DNA from: Streptomyces sp. YIM 130001
GTDB lineage: Bacteria; Actinomycetota; Actinomycetes; Streptomycetales; Streptomycetaceae
Reading direction: 5' to 3'
Assembly: GCF_003574445.1 (NCBI RefSeq)
Contig: NZ_KZ984561.1
Span: 1 to 64,000, forward strand
Length of the DNA: 64,000 bases
Shown: positions 58,201-64,000 of the stretch, piece by piece
Layout of the letters: each line of letters begins with the position of its first letter
How positions within the stretch are numbered: the stretch's first letter is position 1
Notes under the pieces: model-generated
The model's database searches: none
Seen by the model: the letters and a program-made list of their open reading frames with translations, nothing else
Told to the model about the DNA's origin: nothing
Translations under genes and position numbers: made by a program

Positions 58201-59689
58201 GTGCAAGGACGGTCTGCCGGTCGGTGCCGGACAGCATCCGCAGCTCGTCGGCGGGGGCGTCCGGCCGTTCGACACCGTCGTCGAGCAACGCCAGCAGGCC
58301 TTCGGTCAGCCGGGCCGCCGTGGCCTCGTCGAACAGGTCCGTAGCGTATTCGAGCCAGCCGCCGAGACCGCCGTCCTCGGTGGGGGTCAGTTCGATCTGG
58401 ATCTCGAACTTGGCGGTGCCGGTGTCCAGGGGGAGCACCTCGACCTCGAGGCCGGGCAGGTTCAGCTTGGGACGCGGGCTGTTGTGCAGCACGAGCATGT
58501 GTCGTACCAGTGGCACCCGGGCGCCCGGTTCCCGGTCCGGCTGAAGCCGCTCGACGATCTGCTCGAAGGGAACGTCCTGGCCGGCGTAGCCGTCCAGGCA
58601 GGCGGTTCGCGCCCGGCCCACCAGAGTGCGCAACGAGGGCTGTCCGCCGAGATCCAGGCGCAGCGGGAGGGTGTTCACGAAGAAGCCGATGAGCGGCTCG
58701 ATCTCACTGCGGTTGCGGCCGGCGACGGCGCAGCCCAGGACGACGTCCTCGCGGCCGCCGCTCCATCTGCCGAGCAGGGCGGTGAGGGCCGCCACGAGCA
58801 CCATGTAGGGCGTCGCCCGTTCCTGGTCGGCCAGTTGCTTGATCCGGGCCATCAGATCGGCGGACAGGGTCAGCGGCACCTGGCCGCCCACGAAGGATCC
58901 CGATTCCCGCCGCGGGCGATCCGTGGGCAGGTCCAGGGCGGAGGCTCCCTCGAGGCGGTCGACCCAGGCGTGCAGCGCCTCCTCGTGGCCGGGCTCGCGC
59001 ATGCGCTCGTTGAGCCAGGCCGCGTAGTCGGCGTACTGCACGGCGGGTTCGGGCAGCGGCGAGGGCTCGCCCTGTGAGAAGGCCGGGTAGAGCGCGCCCA
59101 GTTCGCGCAGCAGCACACCGAGCGACCAGCCGTCGGCGGCGATGTGGTGCATCGACAGCTGCAACAGGTGCAGGTCGGGGGCGAGGCGCAGCAGCCCTGC
59201 GCGCAGCATCAGGTCACCGGAGAGGTCGAAGGGGCGCAGGGCCTCGGCGTCGAGCCTCTCGCGCACCGCGTGCTGCCGGGTGGCCTCCGGCAGCGCGGAC
59301 AGGTCGGCGAACTCCAGCGGTACGGGTGCCACCGGCTCGACCCGGGTGAACAGTTCGTCGCCGTCACCGTGGAAGGTGGTGCGCAGCGTCTCGTGCCGGC
59401 GTACGACCTCGGTCAGGCAGCGGGAGAGCACCTCGGGATCGAGGGCGCCGCGCAGTTCGGCGACGCCGGTGATGGTGTAGAGCGCGGAGCCGGGCTGGAG
59501 TCGGTCGAAGAACCAGATGCGGTGCTGGGCGGAGGACGGCTCGGCGTGCGCGCGGTCCACGGCGTTCGGCCGTATCTCCGGGCGCGGCGCGGGTGCGGAG
59601 TCCTGTTCGGCCAGCAGGCGTTCCAGCAGGCGGAGTTGGTCGGGGGCCATGCTCCCGGGGCGGAACCCGGCGGCGTCGGAGAGAGTCAT
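55208..59689 (-). CDS. NRPS module C-A(with methyltransferase)-PCP, predicted serine
   Basis: A protein of 1493 residues. The C domain has HHIAADGWS at about 181-189. The A domain includes YTSGSTGRPKGVTNEHAA, GFDVSGWEWLWPL and NLYGPTEAAIDVTA; code residues D-V-W-H-V-S-L-I-D-K match serine-activating domains. After IEPGEIEAVLGAHPAVERAV a methyltransferase of roughly 250-350 residues is inserted, with SAM motif VLEIGCGTGQFLLRLAPH and GGHLYVGDVRDLRLIEAFHC, before the end of the A domain (PDYMVPASLMV and IGPNGKLDR). PCP: DFFSLGGHSLLAVQ. Such insertions usually N-methylate the residue, so N-methylserine is predicted. ATG 59689 overlaps the previous stop. Confidence 0.93.
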   Translation of the reverse strand: MTLSDAAGFRPGSMAPDQLRLLERLLAEQDSAPAPRPEIRPNAVDRAHAEPSSAQHRIWFFDRLQPGSALYTITGVAELRGALDPEVLSRCLTEVVRRHETLRTTFHGDGDELFTRVEPVAPVPLEFADLSALPEATRQHAVRERLDAEALRPFDLSGDLMLRAGLLRLAPDLHLLQLSMHHIAADGWSLGVLLRELGALYPAFSQGEPSPLPEPAVQYADYAAWLNERMREPGHEEALHAWVDRLEGASALDLPTDRPRRESGSFVGGQVPLTLSADLMARIKQLADQERATPYMVLVAALTALLGRWSGGREDVVLGCAVAGRNRSEIEPLIGFFVNTLPLRLDLGGQPSLRTLVGRARTACLDGYAGQDVPFEQIVERLQPDREPGARVPLVRHMLVLHNSPRPKLNLPGLEVEVLPLDTGTAKFEIQIELTPTEDGGLGGWLEYATDLFDEATAARLTEGLLALLDDGVERPDAPADELRMLSGTDRQTVLAQWSGSAAAPAGSGLLHQLFESAADRAPEAVALVDGALTLTYAELEARANRLAHHLIARDVHVDDVVGVQLSRSADAVVAMLAVLKAGAAYLPLDPAHPPQRLAELAQDAGARLVITETTGDPSAPATRPAVAVPPGASAYVLYTSGSTGRPKGVTNEHAAVANRILWMQEAYGLQPGEAVLHKTPLGFDVSGWEWLWPLAVGARIVVAGDDGRRDPRVIAHLIREHAVTTCHFVPSMLRAFLDGPAADCAGVLRRVVCSGEELPPATARRFMNALPGTRLYNLYGPTEAAIDVTAWQVPRPLAPEHEARLPIGTPIAGARLYVLDAHFEPVPPGAAGDLYIGGIPLARGYRGRPGLTAEKFLPDPFTPGGRLYRTGDRARWGADGTIDYLGRADHQLKVRGQRIEPGEIEAVLGAHPAVERAVVLPYRDAEGDLQLAAYAGLGPHEESAAQPEDNSDHADRWRTVFDDTYQASTPSADAIDLAGWNDSATGEPIPEEEMRVWVDETVDRITALRPSNVLEIGCGTGQFLLRLAPHCARYVGTEISPEALTRLAAHLDTDTNVELSQQPADDFTKFAEGEFDTIILNSVVQYFPDVDYLQRVLRGALALLAPGGHLYVGDVRDLRLIEAFHCSVQAARLPDRTPAADLRRLVDQQIAHEEELLIHPALFETVAPSSQVCLLAKSSPHRNELTRFRYDVIIAAPGGESAPEVPDAWRPWASGPPDQDGSYGLSGLPDARLSEDLARVRLLREADADTVGALRRALADRDPQPAGEPADLPVPDGYTLMPRLGAAPGVLDPEFRGANRPAGGRPAQLPPTDGAFANDPRRAIRERLTVAGLREHLHRTLPDYMVPASLMVVDQWPIGPNGKLDRAALPSPSSLRPALATGYVAPRDDTERIITRMWQEALGLDRIGVHDDFFSLGGHSLLAVQIVGRIQDAFACELPLGVLLRAPTIAAVGTWITQHSGSRAPRLAPIARAARRHRGPGLATPAEQGARP

Positions 59690-62600
59690 GCGCCGAGCCT
59701 CCTGGTCACCTGGTCGGCGTCCATGCCGCTTACCTGGAGGATCAGCTCCGCGACATGGTCGGCGTCCGATCCCGCCTCGGCTGCCGCGGAGCGCAGCCGG
59801 CCGGCCAGCGCGCGGACGGTGCCCGCCGTGAGGAAGCCGCGGATCGGGAAGTCCACCCGGAACAGGTCGCGGATCCGGGAGACCACCTGTGTCACGAGCA
59901 GCGAGTGACCGCCGAGGTCGAAGAAGTCGTCGCTCACCCCCACCCGGTCGAGTTCGAGTACCTCGGCCCAGATTCCGGCGAGGACCTTCTCCAGGGCATC
60001 GGCGGGCTCGGTGTAGCCGCCGGACAGTTCGGGCCGGATCGCGGCCGGGTCCGGCAGCGCGGTCCGGTCGAGCTTGCCGCTCGGCTGGAGCGGGAACTCG
60101 TCCATGAGGACGAACGCCGAGGGCACCATGTGGTCGGGTACGCGGTCGAGCAGGTACTGGCGCAGTTCTCCGACGCTCGGTGGCAGTGGGCCCCGGGTGG
60201 TCAGGTAGGCCACCAGACGCCGGTCGGCGCCCTCGCCGCGCAGGAGGACGGCGCAGCGCTTGACGTCCTCGTGGGAGGTGAGCGCGGCCTCGATCTCACC
60301 CGGCTCGATCCGCAGTCCGCGCAGCTTCACCTGGTGGTCGAGCCTGCCCAGGAACTCCAGCTCACCCGAGGTGCGCCAGCGGGCGGCGTCCCCGGTGCGG
60401 TAGAGCCGCCCCGAGGAGGTGGGGTCGAACGGGTCGGGGATGAACCGCTCGGCCGACAGGCCCGGCCGTCGCCAGTATCCGCGGCGCACACCGGCGCCGC
60501 CGATGAAGAGCTCGCCGCGCACGCCCACGGGGACGGGTTCACCGTGCGCGTCCAGGACGTACAGGTGCTGGTTGGGCAGCGGGCGGCCCCAGGGGATGGT
60601 GCCGGGGACCGGCTCGGGCCGGCGCACGAGGTGGTAGGTCGAGCAGTACGAGACCTCCGTCATGCCGGCGAGGTTGTACAGCCGCAGATCCGGCAGGAGT
60701 TCACCGAGCCGGTCGGCGAGCGCGGAGGGCGGCCGGTCGCCGCCGAGGGCGGCCAGGCGCAGCGCGGCTCCGTCGAGACCGGGGCCGCCGTGCGCGTGGT
60801 TGACCAGCAGTTCGAGCAGTGCCGGCGCGGAACTCCACGCGGTGACCTGGGCGTCGATGAGCAGCTGGCGCAGCCGCACCGGGTCGGTGACCTCGAGGTC
60901 GTCCGGCGGGACGACCACACAGGCGCCCGCGAGCAGGCTGCCGAGTATCTCGTAGACCGACATGTCGTAGTTGAGGCTGGACACCGCGAGCATCCGGTCC
61001 GCGGGGCCGAGACCGAGGGTGCGGTTCAGTCCGGTCAGGGTGTTGACCACGCCGCCGTGTTCGTTGGCCGAGCCCTTGGGCACGCCGGTGGAGCCGGAGG
61101 TGTAGATGACGTAGGCCAGCGTGCGCGGGTGCACCGGGCCGGGCCGGGCCGCCCGCGGGCCGTCGGCGCCGATGTCGTCCATGAGCACCAGTTCGGGGCC
61201 GGTGTCCGCGTCGTCGGATGCGTGCAGCCGGCCGGTGTCGGCCACCGTGTGGTCGGTGATGATCAGCGAGACGCCCGAGTCGCGGACCATCAACTCGACG
61301 CGGCTCTGCGGGTAGCCGGGGTCGAGCGGCATGTATCCGGCGCCCGACTTGAGCACCCCGAGCACGGCCACCACCATGTCGGCCGAGCGCGGAAGGCTGA
61401 TCCCGACGACGTGTTCGGGACCCGCGCCCAGCGAACGCAGCCGGTGCGCGAGCCGGTCGGCGCGCTCGGTCAGCTCGCGGTAGGTGAGCACGGTGTCGCC
61501 GCACTCGACCGCCGGGGCATCGGGCCCGGCGTCCGCCGTCGCGTCGATGAGGGTGTGCAGGCAGCCCGCTTCGTCGGCGGCGCTCGCGTCGCCGGCGCCG
61601 GACAACTCGCCGACGAGGCGCCCCCGTTCGTCCGCGGACAGCAGGGGCAGTCGGTCGACCGGTTGGTCCGGGCCGGCCAGCGCGGTCTCGATCACCCGGA
61701 CGAACGCGTCGGCGATACGGCCCGCGGTGTCGGCCTCGAAGAGGTCGGTGCTGTATTCGACCCGGCTGCGCAACTGGCCGTCGGGCTCCGGGACCAGGTC
61801 GAGCACCAGGTCGAACTTGCTGGCGTCCTGGCTGCTCGCCAGGTCCAGTTCCTCCACGTCGAGGCCGGCGAGTGCGGGCCGCTGTCCCGGTACGTCACGC
61901 AGTGCGAGCATCACCTGCACCAGCGGCACGGGGCCCAGGGAGCGGTCCGGCCGCAGGGCCTGGACCAACTTGCCGAAGGGGACGTCCTGATGGGCGTACG
62001 CCTCGGTGCAGGACTGCTTGACCTCGCCGAGCAGTGAAGTGAACGTGGACGTGCCCGGCACGCCCACCCGCAGCGGCAGGGTGTTGACGAAGAACCCGGT
62101 CAGCGGCTCCAGTTCGGGGTGGGCCCGCCCGGCGACCGGCGAGCCGATCACGACGTCCCTCTGGCCGCTCCACCGGGCGAGTACGACGGCGAACGCGGCG
62201 ACCAGGACCATGTACGGGGTCGTCCCGCGTTCCTCGGCGAAGGAGACCACGGCCTTCCACAGGTGCGGCGGGAAGGAGAACGGTTCGGACGCTCCGTGCC
62301 AGGTGCGTGCCGCGCTGGGTGCGGTGTCCGCGGGCAGCTCCAGCACCGGGGCGTCGTCGAGGCGCTCGCGCCAGTAGGCGATCTGCTCGTCCAGCGGACC
62401 GGTGGCGAGCCAGTCTCGCTGCCAGACGGCGTAGTCGGCGTACTGGATGTCGAGTTCCGGCAGCGGCGAGTCCTGCCCGCGCCGGTAGGTGTCGTAGAGG
62501 ACACCGAGCTCGTGCAGCAGGACGCCGAGCGACCAGCCGTCGGCGGCGATGTGGTGCAGGCCGAGGACGAGCACGTGGTGGTCGTCGGACAGGCGAAGCA

Positions 62601-63126
62601 GCCGGGCGCGCACCATGAGGTCGGACGCGAGGTCGAAAGGTGTGGTGGCCTCGGCCCGGCACGCGGCGAGCGTGTCCTCGTCGTCGGCGTCCACCACGGG
62701 AAGCGGCACGGGCCGGGGAGGTCCGACGCGCTGCTCGGGCAGGCCGTCCTGGTCGGGGAAGGTGGTGCGGAGCACCTCGTGGCGGCGCACGATCTCGTCG
62801 AGGGCCGCGCTGAGCGCCGTCCGGTCGAGTGCGCCGCGAAGGCGCAGCGCGCCGGACATCACATACGCGGTCGAACCCGGGTCGGCCTGGGCGAGGAACC
62901 AGAGCCGCTCCTGTGCGTAGGAGAGCGGGAAGCGCGGCTCGGCGCCATCGCGGGGCAGCGGCCGCGGCTTGAGTGCCGCCGCCTTACGCCGGGCGAGCTC
63001 CAGCGTGAGCAGCGACCGGCGCTCCGCCGACAGCCCCTCGAGAGCGGGCTTCCCCTCCGGTCCGGCCGTCACCGTCGCCGTGCCGCCGGCCGTGTCACGT
63101 CCTCCGGACGAATCCGCCTTGCCCAT
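59686..63126 (-). CDS. NRPS module C-A-PCP with unusual A-domain code
   Basis: A protein of about 1146 residues. C domain: HHIAADGWSLGVLLHELG. A domain: YTSGSTGVPKGSANEHGG, NYDMSVYEILGSLLAGA, AWSSAPALLELLV, LAALGGDRPPS, NLAGMTEVSYCSTY, YRTGDAARW. PCP: DFFDLGGHSLLVTQ. By eye the code is D-M-Y-S-A-G-L-Y-C-K. The architecture belongs to the group with SLGGATEA-type motifs, but I know no matching substrate. ATG 63126 follows GGGAGGA at good spacing; an ATG at 63174 overlapping the thioesterase stop is possible. It is a candidate for activating the AmCP-derived amino acid (inference). Confidence 0.9.
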   Translation of the reverse strand: MGKADSSGGRDTAGGTATVTAGPEGKPALEGLSAERRSLLTLELARRKAAALKPRPLPRDGAEPRFPLSYAQERLWFLAQADPGSTAYVMSGALRLRGALDRTALSAALDEIVRRHEVLRTTFPDQDGLPEQRVGPPRPVPLPVVDADDEDTLAACRAEATTPFDLASDLMVRARLLRLSDDHHVLVLGLHHIAADGWSLGVLLHELGVLYDTYRRGQDSPLPELDIQYADYAVWQRDWLATGPLDEQIAYWRERLDDAPVLELPADTAPSAARTWHGASEPFSFPPHLWKAVVSFAEERGTTPYMVLVAAFAVVLARWSGQRDVVIGSPVAGRAHPELEPLTGFFVNTLPLRVGVPGTSTFTSLLGEVKQSCTEAYAHQDVPFGKLVQALRPDRSLGPVPLVQVMLALRDVPGQRPALAGLDVEELDLASSQDASKFDLVLDLVPEPDGQLRSRVEYSTDLFEADTAGRIADAFVRVIETALAGPDQPVDRLPLLSADERGRLVGELSGAGDASAADEAGCLHTLIDATADAGPDAPAVECGDTVLTYRELTERADRLAHRLRSLGAGPEHVVGISLPRSADMVVAVLGVLKSGAGYMPLDPGYPQSRVELMVRDSGVSLIITDHTVADTGRLHASDDADTGPELVLMDDIGADGPRAARPGPVHPRTLAYVIYTSGSTGVPKGSANEHGGVVNTLTGLNRTLGLGPADRMLAVSSLNYDMSVYEILGSLLAGACVVVPPDDLEVTDPVRLRQLLIDAQVTAWSSAPALLELLVNHAHGGPGLDGAALRLAALGGDRPPSALADRLGELLPDLRLYNLAGMTEVSYCSTYHLVRRPEPVPGTIPWGRPLPNQHLYVLDAHGEPVPVGVRGELFIGGAGVRRGYWRRPGLSAERFIPDPFDPTSSGRLYRTGDAARWRTSGELEFLGRLDHQVKLRGLRIEPGEIEAALTSHEDVKRCAVLLRGEGADRRLVAYLTTRGPLPPSVGELRQYLLDRVPDHMVPSAFVLMDEFPLQPSGKLDRTALPDPAAIRPELSGGYTEPADALEKVLAGIWAEVLELDRVGVSDDFFDLGGHSLLVTQVVSRIRDLFRVDFPIRGFLTAGTVRALAGRLRSAAAEAGSDADHVAELILQVSGMDADQVTRRLGA

Positions 63127-63170
63127 GCCTGTTCCTCCCAATCGGCCTTGCGGCCGTGCGTCCGACATGC

Positions 63171-63932
63171 TCATCGGGACCGAAGGAGCCGGCCGCCGAC
63201 CGCCGCATCCGCGTCCTCGGCCAGTGCTGCCAGCACGCGTTCGGCGGATTCCTGAACGAAGAAGTGGCCACCCGGGAAGCTGCGGGGCGGCTGTTCACGC
63301 GTCGTGTGCGCGGCCCAGCCGCGCTGCGCCGCAGTGCCGTCGACCATCGGGTCGTGTTCGCCGAGGTAGACGTGGATCGGGCAGCCGAGCGGCGGCGGCG
63401 CTCGCCGCGTCCGGCGTTCGAGGAGGCCGAGGTCGGCGCGCAGTACCGGCAGCAGCTCGGCGAGGTACTCCGGGTCGGCGAGCAGTTCCTCGGGCGTGCC
63501 GCCGAGGGTGCGCAGCCATCGCACCAGTTCTTCGTCTCCGGCGTCGGAGGGGGTCTGCCGGATTTGCCGCTTCAGCGGCCCGCTGGCGGCGGCGATCAGC
63601 GCCAGCGGCTCAATGCCTTGCCGGGAGCGCAGTTCGTGGGCCAGATCGAGGGCGAGGACCGCCCCCATGCTGTGCCCGTAGAACATCACCGGCCGTTCGA
63701 GCAGCGGTGCCGCGGCGTCGGCGAATTCCCCGACGGCGGCCTCGATGCTCGCGGCCCACGGTTCGCCCTGCCGGCCGCCGTGGCCGGGCAGTTCGAGCGC
63801 CGCCACTCCCATGCTCTCGGGAAGGTGCGCGGGCCAGTTTCTGAACAGTCGTGCGTCACCGCCACCGGGAGGCAGGCAGAGCAGCCACATCCGGACCTCG
63901 TCCGCCTTCGACCACACCCGTAGCGCGTTCAT
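63171..63932 (-). CDS. Type II thioesterase
   Basis: A protein of 253 residues of the alpha/beta-hydrolase type II thioesterase family. CLPPGGGDARLFRNWPAHLP, ALELPGHGGRQGE, MFYGHSMGAVLALDLAHEL (nucleophile Ser in GHSMG), VYLGEHDPMVD (Asp) and FPGGHFFVQE (His) are all in order. These enzymes clear wrongly loaded carriers; they usually do not release the main product. ATG 63932 is taken; GTG 63944 is possible. It is the first gene seen of the long minus-strand operon that continues through three NRPSs to the transketolase. Confidence 0.9.
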   Translation of the reverse strand: MNALRVWSKADEVRMWLLCLPPGGGDARLFRNWPAHLPESMGVAALELPGHGGRQGEPWAASIEAAVGEFADAAAPLLERPVMFYGHSMGAVLALDLAHELRSRQGIEPLALIAAASGPLKRQIRQTPSDAGDEELVRWLRTLGGTPEELLADPEYLAELLPVLRADLGLLERRTRRAPPPLGCPIHVYLGEHDPMVDGTAAQRGWAAHTTREQPPRSFPGGHFFVQESAERVLAALAEDADAAVGGRLLRSR

Positions 63933-63944
63933 GCGACACCACAC

Positions 63945-64000
63945 TGTTCCCGTCGAGTCGGACGATCCCTCAGAGCTGGTTCGAGGTTCGCAGCCGGTAC
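63945..64000. other. Right edge, upstream of the thioesterase
   Basis: Too short to assign; it probably contains the upstream region of the thioesterase operon. The cluster may continue to the right. Confidence 0.3.

Noticed and set aside
34125-63126. Azinomycin-type cluster
   Set aside because: The AmCP genes fit, but there is no aromatic polyketide synthase for a naphthoate starter. The starter here is a fatty-acyl-AMP ligase.
1-64000. tRNA, rRNA or riboswitch genes
   Set aside because: I looked for cloverleaf-like arms and conserved rRNA stretches by eye and saw none; a covariance-model search would be needed to exclude small RNAs.

Overview
The window is very GC-rich, with strong third-position G/C bias, GTG/TTG starts, GGAGG-type ribosome binding sites and stop/start overlaps (ATGA, GTGA). 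This is typical of Streptomyces or a close actinomycete, probably a chromosome arm or a large linear replicon because of the load of insertion sequences.

Bases 1-31,000 are an accessory region made of intact small operons mixed with mobile elements and gene remains. It contains the end of a collagen-like protein gene, an IS5-family element with a -1 frameshift site, a near-complete IS21-family istAB pair and a decayed second copy, IS630, IS3 and IS110 remnants, and an IS5-type transposase broken by a 7-bp repeat expansion. Intact cargo includes a GrpB-family protein, an APH-like phosphotransferase, a glutaredoxin-like membrane protein, a small P-loop kinase, CutA, a HAD protein, an inositol-monophosphatase-like protein that has lost metal ligands, a pentapeptide-repeat membrane protein and a DinB-type protein. 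One overlapping operon (14.2-17.6 kb) encodes radical SAM, dTMP-kinase-like, unknown, sulfatase-like and Nudix proteins. Beside it are three coupled very small Cys-rich or membrane genes and a frameshifted HTH-TPR regulator. Two paralogues of a ~108-residue protein lie 21 kb apart.

Bases 31,009 to the right edge are a compact and apparently intact biosynthetic cluster, mostly on the minus strand. Its core is an amino-group carrier protein (AmCP, LysW-like) system: AmCP, LysX-like ligase, LysZ-like kinase, LysY-like reductase, a two-subunit transketolase, a DegT-type aminotransferase and M20 hydrolases. In Streptomyces this set is known to build diamino-dihydroxy-heptanoic acid (DADH) on the carrier, as in vazabitide-type biosynthesis. 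Around it are four nonribosomal peptide synthetase (NRPS) proteins: one fatty-acyl-AMP ligase/carrier/C-A-PCP protein and three C-A-PCP proteins, one with an embedded methyltransferase. There are also a type II thioesterase, a 2OG-Fe dioxygenase, a BtrH-like acyltransferase, a GNAT acetyltransferase, a VOC protein, a penicillin-acylase-type hydrolase and a membrane protein.

Reading the genes together (inference): an AmCP-made amino acid is joined to a short peptide that starts with a fatty acyl group. The exported penicillin-acylase-like enzyme could then remove the acyl cap, a prodrug logic that would suit a reactive azabicyclic product. No NRPS here ends in a thioesterase domain, so release may rely on the BtrH-like transferase or on genes beyond the right edge. 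The exact combination is not one I recognise as a described pathway.
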